64,000 bases of DNA from Anaerolineae bacterium (GCA_025060615.1 JANXBS010000006.1:1-64000), one strand, 5' to 3'; numbered from the stretch's first letter, positions 33,174 through 42,423 are shown. Made by a program: numbers and translations. The notes: generated by a model from the sequence alone, not told the origin.

Positions 33174-34730
33174 ATGACCCGGACATACCTCATCGGCGTG
33201 GACCTTGGCACCGCCGGCACCAAGGCCGCTATCTTCGATACCGAAGGGAACCTGATCGCTGATGCCTATGAAGAGTCCAAGCTCTATTATCCGCAACCCG
33301 GTTGGGTGGAGCAGAGCATGGACGAGATCTACGGCTCGGCGGCGCGCACGATCCAGGCCTGCCTGGAGAGAAGCGGCATCCGCCCTGGCGAGGTAGCGGC
33401 CATCGCCTTTGACGGGCAAATGGCCGGCATTGGCTCAGTGGATGCTGACTGGGACACCCCCACGGTGTATGACTCATGGCTAGATACCCGCTGCGGACCT
33501 TACATCGAGGTGATGAAGCGCCACGAGGGCCTGATCATCGAGAAGACAGGTGGTCCGCCCACGTACTCGCATGGACCGAAGATCCTGTGGTGGATGCATG
33601 AGCGGCCTGAGGCGTTCCAGCGCATCGCCAAGTTCGTCATGCCGGGTGGCTACGTGGCGGGACGAATGGCCGGGCTGCGCGGCGAGGAGGCGTTCATAGA
33701 CTACACCTACATCCATTTCTCCTGTCTGAGCGATGTGCGCGCGGCCGCCTGGTCGCCAGAGCTGTGCGATCTCTTCGGCGTGCCGATGGAGAAACTGCCG
33801 CGCATCCTCCGCCCATGGGAGGTGATCGGCCGGGTGACACCAGAGGCAGCCCAGGAGACGGGGCTGCTAGCTGGGACGCCTATCGCCGCCGGCTGCGGCG
33901 ATCAGGCGGCGGGGATGTTGGGCGCGGCGATGGTAGAGCCCGGCCTAGTGTTCGATGTGGCCGGCACGGCCTCGGTGTTGGCCACCTGCACGGCTGAATT
34001 TGTCCCGGATGTGAAGCACAAGACCCTCTTCACCGCGCGCCTGGTCCCACCGGACCTGTGGTACGCGCTGGCTTATATCAACGGCGGGGGGCTGAATCTA
34101 CGCTGGTTTCGAGACGAGATAGCCTTGGAGGAGAAGGCGCAGGCCCAACGGGAAGGGCGCAGCGTGTACGCCTTGCTGGACGAGCGCGCCGCTGCTATCT
34201 CGCCGGGCTCGGATGGCCTACTGTTCCTCCCGCACCTGGGTGGGCGAGTGTGCCCTAACGATCCCGATCTGCGTGGCCTGTGGCTGGGGTTCACCTGGGC
34301 CCACACCCGAGCGCACTTCTATCGGTCGCTGCTGGAGGGGGTGGCCTACGAGTACGCACTGTACCTCCAGATCGAGAAGGAGTTGTTCCCCGATCTCACG
34401 TTCAAAGAGGCTCGCGTGATCGGCGGCGGCTCCACCAGCCAGGTCTGGAACCAGATCAAGGCCGATGTGCTGGGCATCCCTTATGTGCGCTTGAACCGGC
34501 AAGAGTTCGCCGTGCTGGGCTCGGCCATCGTGGCCGGCTACGCCGTGGGCGTGTTTGATGACCTCAAGGCCACAGCCCGCCGTTTCGTCGAGACGACCGA
34601 TCGCATCGAGCCGCGAGCGGAGTATCATGCCTTTTATCAGCCGCTAGTAAACCTGTACGCCTCGCTGTTCGATCAACTGCGTGAGACATTTGCCGCGCTG
34701 CAGAAGAACAAGTCGGCCCTAAGCAAATAA
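33174..34730 (+). CDS. FGGY-family carbohydrate kinase (xylulokinase-like)
   Basis: 518 residues. The ATP loop GVDLGTAGTKAAIFDTEGNL, QPGWVEQSMDEIYGSA, AIAFDGQMAGIG (substrate Asp-Gly-Gln-Met), GCGDQAAGMLGAAMVEPG and ARVIGGGSTSQVWNQIKADV are all classic for xylulokinase-like FGGY kinases. It phosphorylates a keto-sugar or sugar alcohol; which one is not settled. AAAGGAG precedes ATG 33174. It stands between two SDR genes and downstream of the GntR gene, so it probably phosphorylates the ketone formed by one of these dehydrogenases. Confidence 0.9.
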   Translation: MTRTYLIGVDLGTAGTKAAIFDTEGNLIADAYEESKLYYPQPGWVEQSMDEIYGSAARTIQACLERSGIRPGEVAAIAFDGQMAGIGSVDADWDTPTVYDSWLDTRCGPYIEVMKRHEGLIIEKTGGPPTYSHGPKILWWMHERPEAFQRIAKFVMPGGYVAGRMAGLRGEEAFIDYTYIHFSCLSDVRAAAWSPELCDLFGVPMEKLPRILRPWEVIGRVTPEAAQETGLLAGTPIAAGCGDQAAGMLGAAMVEPGLVFDVAGTASVLATCTAEFVPDVKHKTLFTARLVPPDLWYALAYINGGGLNLRWFRDEIALEEKAQAQREGRSVYALLDERAAAISPGSDGLLFLPHLGGRVCPNDPDLRGLWLGFTWAHTRAHFYRSLLEGVAYEYALYLQIEKELFPDLTFKEARVIGGGSTSQVWNQIKADVLGIPYVRLNRQEFAVLGSAIVAGYAVGVFDDLKATARRFVETTDRIEPRAEYHAFYQPLVNLYASLFDQLRETFAALQKNKSALSK

Positions 34731-34748
34731 AACCCGGGGGGCGTACCT

Positions 34749-35498
34749 ATGCCGGTTTTAGAGGGCAAAGTTGCTATCATCACCGGCTCATCGAGGGGGA
34801 TCGGCCGGGCGATCGCGATCGCCTTCGCCCGGGAAGGATGTAAGGTGGTCGTGAACTATCGCCATTCCCGGGAGAAGGCTTTGGAGGTCGCGGCGGAGAT
34901 CGAGAAAGTCCACCCCAAGGGAAGCGTCGTCGTTGAGGCTGATGTCTCAACGATCAGCGGAGCTAAAAGGCTGGTTCGTGAAGCCATCGCCGCGTTTGGC
35001 AACCTGCACATCCTGGTGAACAACGCCGGCGTTTTTCGCAGATCCGCTTTTCTCGACATGTGGGTACGTGAATGGGATTATATCATCAAGAATAACCTCA
35101 CCAGCGTCTTCCTGTGCACCCGCCTCGCCATCCCTCATCTCCTGAAAAACGGATGGGGCAGGATCATCAACATCGCCTCGACCTCGGGGATCACGGGCGG
35201 GACCTCCGGTGTCCATTACGCCGCGGCCAAGGGCGGGGTGATCGCGTTCACCAAGGCCCTCAGCAGCGAGTTGGCCCGATACGGGATCACCGTCAACGCC
35301 ATTGTCCCAAGCAAAATCGAGACCGATATGTTGTGGAGCTCCCTGGGTGAAGGGGGCAAAGAAGCCTTGCTACAGAAGATCCCCGTGGGAAGGCTAGGGA
35401 AGCCGGAAGAAATTGCCAGCCTCGCGCTCTTCCTCGCCTCGGATCAGGCCGGATATATCACCGGCGAGGCCATCGTCGCCTCGGGGGGATACCGATAA
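34749..35498 (+). CDS. SDR-family oxidoreductase (FabG-like)
   Basis: 249 residues. TGSSRGIGRAIAIAF cofactor loop, VNYRHSREKA after the second strand (typical for NADPH), NNAGVF, IASTSGITGG (Ser), YAAAKGG (Y-x-x-x-K) and a C-terminal SGGYR. It follows the kinase by 18 bases with GGGGG before ATG 34749. It is the last gene of the plus-strand cluster; Ogt converges on it. In context it more likely acts on a sugar than on a fatty acyl substrate. Confidence 0.85.
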   Translation: MPVLEGKVAIITGSSRGIGRAIAIAFAREGCKVVVNYRHSREKALEVAAEIEKVHPKGSVVVEADVSTISGAKRLVREAIAAFGNLHILVNNAGVFRRSAFLDMWVREWDYIIKNNLTSVFLCTRLAIPHLLKNGWGRIINIASTSGITGGTSGVHYAAAKGGVIAFTKALSSELARYGITVNAIVPSKIETDMLWSSLGEGGKEALLQKIPVGRLGKPEEIASLALFLASDQAGYITGEAIVASGGYR

Positions 35499-35607
35499 GC
35501 GGCGAAGATGAAATCCCTCCCAGTAAATAGTGCTTCGTGGATACAAAGGGAAGAAGTGGTCTATCCAATGCCCTCTCAGCCTCGCCTAAAGCCAATTCAC
35601 GTCCCAC

Positions 35608-36207
35608 TCAGCCGATTTTTGCGACATCCGCTACTCTCGCTCCTTCCAGGTCTAGTAGCAGCCGCTTGTGGGCTAGCCCGCCCCCGTACCCGCCTAGGCT
35701 GCCGTCGCTGGCGATCACGCGATGACATGGGATGAGGATAGGCACCGGGTTACGCGCCAGCGCCTGGCCGACCGCATGGCTAGCCTGCGGCTTGCCAATG
35801 GCCTCCGCCACCTGCCGATAACTCCGCACGGCGCCAGCGGGGATGGCACAGGTGGCCTCCAGGACACGCCGCTGGAATGCCGTTAGCTGGCGCAGGTCTA
35901 TTGGCACCTCGAACTGAAGACGGGCGCCGGCGAAATACTCACGTAGCTGCGCGACGACAGGAGCTAAGGCGGCTGGATCTCGCTCGACGCGAGCCGTTGG
36001 GTCCAAACGGGCCAGGAAGTCGTCCAGGCCTACTCCGAAATCCACGTGGCATATCCCCTGGTCGCTGGCGGCGAGGTAGAGCGGCCCTAGCGGCGAATCC
36101 ATGACGTCCCACCGGATCACCGACGCTACGTCCTCTTGGCGTGCTCGGCGACGAGACGATCCCGACGAACGATTTGTCGGTTGTTTCAACTTTTTAGCCT
36201 CTGACAT
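35608..36207 (-). CDS. ogt: Methylated-DNA--protein-cysteine methyltransferase
   Basis: 199 residues, suicide DNA-repair protein that takes the methyl group from O6-methylguanine. The active motif PVLIPCHRVIASDGSLGGYG (P-C-H-R-V) is complete. The helix-turn-helix region AVRSYRQVAEAIGKPQASHA with the arginine finger is present, followed by AVGQALARNP. The N-terminal 35 residues are basic and poorly conserved, so the true start may be later. It follows the Gfo/Idh gene by 15 bases and is probably at the end of that transcript. Confidence 0.93.
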   Translation of the reverse strand: MSEAKKLKQPTNRSSGSSRRRARQEDVASVIRWDVMDSPLGPLYLAASDQGICHVDFGVGLDDFLARLDPTARVERDPAALAPVVAQLREYFAGARLQFEVPIDLRQLTAFQRRVLEATCAIPAGAVRSYRQVAEAIGKPQASHAVGQALARNPVPILIPCHRVIASDGSLGGYGGGLAHKRLLLDLEGARVADVAKIG

Positions 36208-36222
36208 GGCATTCCTCAGTTG

Positions 36223-37410
36223 TCACTTGGGATCTGAGCCCATATCCGAACTCCGGGTAAAGGTGCTTTCCAGTTCCTGAGTCTGGCCGGTCTGTGCCGC
36301 GCGATGAGCTTTCTCAATGATCTCCACCACGTGCCGCGCCTGTTCCCCGGACGCCAGCGGCGGGCGATCCTCCCGGATCGCGTACACCAGGTCCATGATG
36401 TCAGCGTAGACGTGCGGCTCTTCGATCGCCAAGTGCTCGCCTTGCAGATACGGTTGATGGGAAAGAGCCGCAGTGTACACGTGAATACTTCGTTGTTGTT
36501 CTACAGCATCATTCCAGATCCCGCCCTGTACCTCGAAGCGGATGGGATACCCGCTGATGTAATCCACCTCTGTCACTTCCAGCGCGCCGACTGCACCATA
36601 GAGGCTCAGGCTCCCCCATGGGATGCGATCGCTGCCCTGACAGTCTGCGCCGACGGCTACACCCAACGCACCAGACGCGAACTCCATGAGGACCATATGG
36701 TTGTCGTTCACCTCGATCAAGATCGGCTTGCCCTTCCAGGTGCGTTGTGGCCGGATTCGGTTGGCTAACGCCGTCACCCGACGCACAGGGCCGAGGATAC
36801 TCGTGGCGAACTGAAGGGCGTAAACGGTCACGTCCGGCAATGGGCCGGCGCCGGCTCGATAGTACCAGCTCGGATCGATTTCGGCTAAAGCCCCTGTCCC
36901 GCTGCGAATCGGCTCGCGTTCATGGCCGAAGCCCAAGGTGTACGTGTAAGCGACATACACCGGGCCCAACACCCCCTTAGAGACGAGCTCTCGGATTTGT
37001 CGGGTCATTGGGAACAGCTCGTACCCAGGCGCAGCGGCTAATTTTACACCAGCTCGATCCCTCGCTGCCAGCAGCTCATTCGCCTCGGCTAGGGTCTGTG
37101 CCATCGTCTTCTGAATGTAAACGTGCTTCCCCGCAGTGATTGCAGCCATCGCGTGGGTGAAATGATACGGAATGGGGGTCGCCACAATGACGAGGTCTAT
37201 GTCGGCCTCAGCTAACATGGCATCCATGCTGGTAAAGTGAGTCGGTATGCCAAAACGTTCCGCGCTCTGCCGGGCTCGCTCGGCCACCACGTCCACAACG
37301 GCTACCAGGCGCACACGCTCGCGGGCATCTGGCAGGCTCAGATGGGGTAGGATCCCTCGTTGTGAGACGCTTCCACACCCCACCAGCGCGGCTCGCAGCA
37401 CATCCCTCAT
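36223..37410 (-). CDS. Gfo/Idh/MocA family protein with altered EKP motif
   Basis: 395 residues. Rossmann loop VGCGSVSQRGILPHL, then VIVATPIPYHFTHAMAAITA and HVYIQKTMAQTLAEANELLA. The usual E-K-P catalytic motif is Q-K-T here; the Lys is kept but its flanks are not. The C-terminal barrel-like sheet has EVNDNHMVLMEFASGALGV. It may be an oxidoreductase with an unusual substrate or a catalytically poor relative. It is 25 bases downstream of a second Gfo/Idh gene, with which it shares HVVEIIEKAHRAA-like C-terminal sequence. Confidence 0.8.
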   Translation of the reverse strand: MRDVLRAALVGCGSVSQRGILPHLSLPDARERVRLVAVVDVVAERARQSAERFGIPTHFTSMDAMLAEADIDLVIVATPIPYHFTHAMAAITAGKHVYIQKTMAQTLAEANELLAARDRAGVKLAAAPGYELFPMTRQIRELVSKGVLGPVYVAYTYTLGFGHEREPIRSGTGALAEIDPSWYYRAGAGPLPDVTVYALQFATSILGPVRRVTALANRIRPQRTWKGKPILIEVNDNHMVLMEFASGALGVAVGADCQGSDRIPWGSLSLYGAVGALEVTEVDYISGYPIRFEVQGGIWNDAVEQQRSIHVYTAALSHQPYLQGEHLAIEEPHVYADIMDLVYAIREDRPPLASGEQARHVVEIIEKAHRAAQTGQTQELESTFTRSSDMGSDPK

Positions 37411-37435
37411 GGCTCCTCTACCTCTCTAAACTGAA

Positions 37436-38503
37436 TCAAAACGTGCTCTCGATGGCGAGTGTCCGCCCCTCAGTGGCGGACAATGCTGCTTTTTCGATGA
37501 TCTCGATGACGTGAAGCGCGTGTTCGATGGTCAGGATCGGTGTTGACCGACCCTGAATGCAGTCGAGAAGGTGTTCGACGCCCAGCAAATGGTCTGGCCC
37601 CGAATGGCGTCCTGTGCGCGGCAACATTACGGACTTCCATCCCGATTCTGGCCGCAGGATCTCGACAGGGGCTGACACGTCGAGCAGATGGGCCGCTATA
37701 GTCCCTCGCAGACCGAACAGCTCTAGCTGTGGAGCGCGCGAGCCTTGCACGCAGTTGTTGGCATCCACTGCTGCCAGCCGTGAGCCGCCGAAGTCGAGGA
37801 GGAGGTGCCAGTTGTCGTCTACCTCCACCGGCACCTCCTTGCCGCGAGCCGGCCCATCCTGAACGGTGAAGCTGCGCAGCACTTGTCCCGTCATCGCCGT
37901 GACGCGCCGAGCCGGGCCCAGCAGCCCGGTGAGCGCGTGCAGTGGATATACGCCCATGTCTAGCGCCGGACCGCTACCCTTGGCGAAGTAGGGGGTAGGA
38001 TCTGAGGTATATCCGCTCCAAGGGGGAATACCACCGTGGCCGGAACCCCGCGCCGAATACACCTCTCCGATCTCGCCGGCCTCGAGCAGCGAGCGGATGT
38101 AACGCACCTGCGGAAAGAGGAGTACGCAAGGAGCGCATACCAGCGTGAGGCCCCGCCGTCGCGCTTCCTCCCGAATGCGTGCTGCTTCGCGTACGGTGGT
38201 GGCCGCTGGCTTCTCCGTGTACACATGCTTGCCTGCCTGGAGCGCGGCTAAGTTCGTCTCCGCATGGAGCTGGATCGGCGTGAGATTAATCACGGCTTCG
38301 GCATCGGTCTCTGTCAGCATCCGCGTATAGTCCGTGTACCAGGCGCGGATCCCATACGCCTGGGCGACATGACGCGCCCGCTCCGGCGTGCGTCCGCATA
38401 CGGCCACCCACTCCGCCCGGTCGGCCAGACGATGGGACTCGGGGAGGTAATCTCGTTGTGCCACATCCCCACAGCCGAGAAGCGCGAGCTTGATTTTGGC
38501 CAT
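37436..38503 (-). CDS. Gfo/Idh/MocA family dehydrogenase
   Basis: 355 residues. Rossmann loop LLGCGDVAQRDYLPE, VINLTPIQLHAETNLAALQA and the intact catalytic motif HVYTEKPAATTVREA. The substrate domain contains VEVDDNWHLLLDFGGSRLAA, similar to its neighbour, and the C-terminus HVIEIIEKAALSATEGRT matches the same subgroup. It likely oxidises a sugar or sugar-acid hydroxyl with NAD(P). It follows the PhyH-like gene by 12 bases in a tight operon. Confidence 0.85.
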   Translation of the reverse strand: MAKIKLALLGCGDVAQRDYLPESHRLADRAEWVAVCGRTPERARHVAQAYGIRAWYTDYTRMLTETDAEAVINLTPIQLHAETNLAALQAGKHVYTEKPAATTVREAARIREEARRRGLTLVCAPCVLLFPQVRYIRSLLEAGEIGEVYSARGSGHGGIPPWSGYTSDPTPYFAKGSGPALDMGVYPLHALTGLLGPARRVTAMTGQVLRSFTVQDGPARGKEVPVEVDDNWHLLLDFGGSRLAAVDANNCVQGSRAPQLELFGLRGTIAAHLLDVSAPVEILRPESGWKSVMLPRTGRHSGPDHLLGVEHLLDCIQGRSTPILTIEHALHVIEIIEKAALSATEGRTLAIESTF

Positions 38504-38515
38504 GAGCGCTCTAAC

Positions 38516-39295
38516 TCAGATGGTGGCTAGCAGATCGCCGCTTGGATCGCGTCCCAGCATCATGATCCCGACCGGCCGCACTTCTAGCCTCGGGTTGAAC
38601 ACCCCGCTCAGCAAGCGCGCCTGCGGATTCTTGTATTCGTACACGATCGCCCGCCGCGGCCGTTCCGAGAGATTCGGCTTGGAGCTATGCAGGGTCAGGC
38701 AGTGCCAAAAAGCGATGCCTCCAGCCTTGACCGGCAGTGGGACCCGCTGTTGATCGAATTCCGTCGTATCACCCTGAACAATACCCGTGAAGCGCCCGTC
38801 TTTGAAATGGTTGAGCAGCCCCAGTTTGTGGCTGCCAGGCACCACCTCCACACAGCCGTTCTCCAGGGTCGAGTCATCAATGTAGACCTGACACGCTAGC
38901 AGATCAGCTCGATCGTGGACGAAGAAGGCGAAATCTTGATGCCAGGGCGCAGTAAACCCCTGACGAGGTGGCTTCATCATCAGCATAGAGTAGTAGAGCT
39001 GGATGTTCGGGCCCAGCAAGCTTTCCACGATGTCCAGAATACGGGGATCTTTCGCTAGGTCCAACCATTCGCCACTCATCTCGTGAGGCTCGGCGATCTG
39101 CTGCACCATCATCCCGCCGGTCTCAAATGCCTTCAGCTTGAAGCGATCTGTGCTCTCGGTCAATCCCTCAGCCTGCGCCACCAGCGCTTCAACACCTCGG
39201 CGCATCTTCTCCACCTCGGTCGGCGTGAAGACGTTCTCAAACACCAAGTATCCGTTCTCGTTCCAGAAGTGGAGCTGTCGTTCCGTTAGCGCCAT
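38516..39295 (-). CDS. Phytanoyl-CoA dioxygenase (PhyH) family protein
   Basis: 259 residues, Fe(II)/2-oxoglutarate dioxygenase. The iron ligands are visible: APWHQDFAFFVHDRAD (H-x-D) and GIAFWHCLTLHSSKPN (distal His), with ERPRRAIVYEY carrying the 2-oxoglutarate-binding Arg. ENGCVEVVPGSHKLGLL is the characteristic loop. Start ATG 39295 is favoured by TCAGGAGG upstream; ATG 39319 overlaps the previous stop by ATGA and is possible. Bacterial members hydroxylate varied small molecules; the substrate here is unknown. Confidence 0.85.
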   Translation of the reverse strand: MALTERQLHFWNENGYLVFENVFTPTEVEKMRRGVEALVAQAEGLTESTDRFKLKAFETGGMMVQQIAEPHEMSGEWLDLAKDPRILDIVESLLGPNIQLYYSMLMMKPPRQGFTAPWHQDFAFFVHDRADLLACQVYIDDSTLENGCVEVVPGSHKLGLLNHFKDGRFTGIVQGDTTEFDQQRVPLPVKAGGIAFWHCLTLHSSKPNLSERPRRAIVYEYKNPQARLLSGVFNPRLEVRPVGIMMLGRDPSGDLLATI

Positions 39296-39315
39296 GGTTA
39301 TCATCCCTCCTGATT

Positions 39316-40257
39316 TCATTCAGTGAGCGCGCGAGCCATCGCCCGAATGTAGGCGGCGTTGCAGCCGCAACATCCACCGATGTACCGGATGCCTTCTGCC
39401 TTCGCCGTGCGGGCGAAGCCAGCGAACTCCTGGCGAGAGACCTGAATCGTCTCCAGGGCATCTGGGAACTCAGGCATCCGGGTGAAGCAGGGGATTTCCT
39501 CTGTAGTGCGGAAGGCCGCGGGCTGCGCAGCGATGGGGACGTCCACCGCGTCGCGCATGGCGCGCAGGATGGGCAGCATGCGTTGCGGTTCCTGCTCGCA
39601 GTTCGCGCCCACGATGTGGGCGCCGGCGTCCACCATCGCCCGCGCACAATCCGCCGGCGAGTATCCATCCGTGCTCTCCGTCGTGCGCGGGCGGAAGCTC
39701 ATCGTCGCCATGATCGGCAACCCGCTCTCCCGCGCGCACGCCAACGCGATCAGCATCTCTTCGAGCCAGAAGAACGTCTCCAAGATGAGGAAGTCCACGC
39801 CGGCGCTTTGGAGCAGCCGGACTTGCTCGGCGATGAGATCACGCACATGGCTTGCTGCTGATGGGCCCTCGCGCTCGAAGAGTTGTGTCCGAGATACGGA
39901 GCCGGCCACCAACGCCTGATTGCCCGCTACCTCGCGTGCGATGCGGACTGCTGCTTCGTTGATGGCCTCTGTCTGCGCGCCGTATCCCGCTCGCGTGAGC
40001 TTCTCCCGGGTGCCGAAGAACGTGAGCGCCTGCAGCACCTGCGAGCCGGCGTGCAGGAATTCCCGGTGCAGCTCGCGTAATGCCTCCGGGTGCTCGATCG
40101 CGACCTCAGGCGTATATTGTCCGCTGCCGCGTCCCGTGCCCACCTTCTCTCGTCCCGAACCACTGTCTACGTACCCTCGTCGCTCCAGCTCGATCAGATA
40201 GCCGCCGTCGCCCAGCACGACTCCTCGCTGGATAAGATTTACAATGCTCTCCGTCAT
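39316..40257 (-). CDS. Homocysteine S-methyltransferase family protein
   Basis: 313 residues. Zinc-binding Cys residues appear as HIVGANCEQEP and YIGGCCGCNAAYIR, the standard pattern of betaine- and S-methylmethionine-homocysteine methyltransferases; LTFFGTREKL and the early LGDGGYLIELERRGYVDSG fit the betaine-homocysteine subgroup. Family enzymes move a methyl group to homocysteine to give methionine. Its setting among sugar dehydrogenases and with MttB- and URO-D-like genes suggests methylated catabolic substrates. ATGA overlap with the next gene. Confidence 0.85.
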   Translation of the reverse strand: MTESIVNLIQRGVVLGDGGYLIELERRGYVDSGSGREKVGTGRGSGQYTPEVAIEHPEALRELHREFLHAGSQVLQALTFFGTREKLTRAGYGAQTEAINEAAVRIAREVAGNQALVAGSVSRTQLFEREGPSAASHVRDLIAEQVRLLQSAGVDFLILETFFWLEEMLIALACARESGLPIMATMSFRPRTTESTDGYSPADCARAMVDAGAHIVGANCEQEPQRMLPILRAMRDAVDVPIAAQPAAFRTTEEIPCFTRMPEFPDALETIQVSRQEFAGFARTAKAEGIRYIGGCCGCNAAYIRAMARALTE

Positions 40258-40283
40258 CGTTTTCCTCTCCTTACTTTATCACT

Positions 40284-41234
40284 TTATCCTAGTGTCTCTG
40301 CCTTCAGCCTCCAGGCTGTGGCCGCCGCGCCGACCAGCCCTGCCTCGACTCCCAACTTAGCAGGCAAGATCGGCAGATCACGGCTGGAGTCTGCCCAAAT
40401 ATGTTGGCGCGCGGCCGCAACGAAGCTGTCCCAGTACAGCCCGCCGGCCAAGCCGAGCCCGCCACCGACGACGATAGCCTCGGGGTCGAGTACGTTGACC
40501 AGCCATCCCACGCAGTTGCCCAGAACGTGGCCAGCCATCCGCACGATCTCCACAGCCGCCGGATCGCCTGCGGCCGCCGCTGCCATCACCCCTTCGCCGC
40601 TCATCGCCTGGCCGGGATGCTTTCGGGCGTAATGGGCCGCCAAGCCAGGCCCAGAGGCAAGCTCCTCCGGCACGATGTGGGACATTGCGTGGCACCGCGG
40701 GCAGGGATATGTGAGCGCACCGCTAGCCAGGACCAGGGCATTGCCGCGCGCTCCAGTGTAGGGCTGGCCATCGAGTACCAGGCTGTAGCTGATGCCCGTG
40801 CCCACGGTGACGTAGGCGAAATTGCGGAAGGCTCGCCCCGCGCCCCACTTTGCTTCAGCTAGAGCCGCTGCTCGCACATCCGACTCGACGACGGCCGGCG
40901 CTAGGCGGCTGAAGCTAGCCTGGATGGGCATGTCGCGCCAGGCGATGGTCTGCGAGCTGGTCACGTTGCCGCGCAGATCCACTAGCTCGGCCACGCCCAC
41001 GCCGATGCTCCGCACGCCCAACCCGTCCGCCTCGGCTTCGGCCATCAGCCGCTCGGCCAGCGCCAGCGCATCGGCCAGGACGGCTTCACCTCCGCGCTGA
41101 GGCAGCGTCGGAATCACGTGCCGACGTAACACTCGTCCCATGGGGAAAATCACCAGACCACCGGCGATCTTCGTGCCACCCACGTCCAGGCCGATGGTCA
41201 CAGATGGATGGTCAAAGGCCCCCATCGCTATCAC
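40284..41234 (-). CDS. ROK-family protein with non-standard zinc motif
   Basis: 316 residues. ATP loop GLDVGGTKIAGGLV and VESDVRAAALAEAKWGAGRA with the catalytic Asp, plus VTVGTGISYSLVLDG and EAIVVGGGLGLAGG. The usual ROK zinc cluster (C-x-C-G-x2-G-C-x-E) is replaced by YPCPRCHAMSHIVPEELASG, with two Cys and two His, and the G-H pair before it is missing (GNALVLASG). It could be a sugar kinase with rearranged metal binding or a sensor. ATGA overlap with the upstream dehydrogenase gene. Confidence 0.8.
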   Translation of the reverse strand: MIAMGAFDHPSVTIGLDVGGTKIAGGLVIFPMGRVLRRHVIPTLPQRGGEAVLADALALAERLMAEAEADGLGVRSIGVGVAELVDLRGNVTSSQTIAWRDMPIQASFSRLAPAVVESDVRAAALAEAKWGAGRAFRNFAYVTVGTGISYSLVLDGQPYTGARGNALVLASGALTYPCPRCHAMSHIVPEELASGPGLAAHYARKHPGQAMSGEGVMAAAAAGDPAAVEIVRMAGHVLGNCVGWLVNVLDPEAIVVGGGLGLAGGLYWDSFVAAARQHIWADSSRDLPILPAKLGVEAGLVGAAATAWRLKAETLG

Positions 41235-42352
41235 TCGTCCTGTCGCTGATGGGCGCGGTCGTGGACCAGATACCTCGGCCGCTGTTCGACCTCTCCCGTC
41301 AGGGCGAGGGGTGGGAAGTCGCTCTCAATCGCCCTGGCCCGGCCATCCCTGGCTGACTCCTGTGCTTTGATCATGACCTCGAGGACGTGATAGGCATGCT
41401 CCGGTGTGATGATCGGACGGGTCCCTTGTTGGATGCACTCCACCAGGTGTTGTAGCCCCTCAGTCCAGGACCAGTGCGGCGCCGTCTCAGCGAAGATTTG
41501 CCAGGCACCGACATCATTCTGCCAAAGCTCATATCCCTGTGGCGCCCAATCATCTCCTAACATTTGAATGGTCCCCTGGCTTCCGTACAGCTCGATGGCC
41601 GGGGAGCGATACTGCTGGATGGTGAATCCCGTGGTGACGACCGCGAAGGTCGAATCGCCGAAGTCCAGCAGGACATGCATATTGTCCTCCACCTGGACCT
41701 GGATGAGCTCGCTGTCCACCACGCGCTCTGGGATCGCTGTGCCGGCCATGGCCATGACGCGGCGGACGGGTCCCAACAGCCCCGTCAGGCTGGTGATGTT
41801 GTACACGCCTAGGTCGAACAGAGCACCGCCTCCAGGCTGATAAAACCACTTCCCCCACCACGGCCCTGCCCAGCCATACCGAGCGCGGGCTAGGTAGACC
41901 CGGCCAATGTCGCCGCGGCGGACGCGCTGCCAGATAATCTGATAGGTCGGGCTGAGGATGACGTGGGGCGCGCAGACGAGATAGCGCTGACTTCGTCGGG
42001 CTAGCGCGACGATCTGTGCTGCCTCCTCCAGCGTGGTGGCCATCGGCTTCTCCACCATAACGTGCTTGTCGGCTTCCAGTGCAGCGCGGGTGACGGGCCC
42101 ATGCGCCGGCATCGAGGTGAGTACGACCACCAGGTCCACATCGTCCGCCTGGACGAGCTCCCGGTAGTCCGTAGTCGCCTTGGGGATGCCAAATCGCCTC
42201 AACACGTGCTGGAGCCTTTCCTCGTGGATGTCACAGGCCCATACCACCTCTATCATGCCCTGCGCGCGCAGCTTGGCGATGAGGGTCATGTAGGGGCCCT
42301 GCATGACGCTGCCGCAGCCGACGATACCGAGCTGAATAGGTTGAGCATGCAT
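41231..42352 (-). CDS. Gfo/Idh/MocA family dehydrogenase
   Basis: 373 residues. Rossmann loop GIVGCGSVMQGPYMTLI, LVVVLTSMPAHGPVTRAALE and intact HVMVEKPMATTLEEAAQIV. The substrate domain has VQVEDNMHVLLDFGDSTFAV and the C-terminus HAYHVLEVMIKAQESA, so it belongs to the same subgroup as the genes at 36223 and 37436. First gene after the hairpin that separates it from the ABC importer. It probably oxidises the imported sugar or a derivative. Confidence 0.85.
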   Translation of the reverse strand: MHAQPIQLGIVGCGSVMQGPYMTLIAKLRAQGMIEVVWACDIHEERLQHVLRRFGIPKATTDYRELVQADDVDLVVVLTSMPAHGPVTRAALEADKHVMVEKPMATTLEEAAQIVALARRSQRYLVCAPHVILSPTYQIIWQRVRRGDIGRVYLARARYGWAGPWWGKWFYQPGGGALFDLGVYNITSLTGLLGPVRRVMAMAGTAIPERVVDSELIQVQVEDNMHVLLDFGDSTFAVVTTGFTIQQYRSPAIELYGSQGTIQMLGDDWAPQGYELWQNDVGAWQIFAETAPHWSWTEGLQHLVECIQQGTRPIITPEHAYHVLEVMIKAQESARDGRARAIESDFPPLALTGEVEQRPRYLVHDRAHQRQDE

Positions 42353-42384
42353 CCTTCGGATTTCTCCTATAGAATGGATTCAAG

Positions 42385-42423
42385 GGCGAAAGGCCTCGCC
42401 TGTGAGGCGCTCAGGCTTTCGCC
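42385..42423. terminator. Two-tier hairpin after the ABC permease genes
   Basis: GGCGAAAGGCCT (42385-42396) pairs with AGGCTTTCGCC (42413-42423) with one bulged base. It encloses a second stem CGCCT/AGGCG (42397-42401 with 42405-42409) with a 3-base loop. On the minus strand it lies just after the MalG-type permease stop at 42483 and before the dehydrogenase start at 42352. No T-run follows, so partial termination or 3'-end protection of the importer mRNA is likely. Confidence 0.55.
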
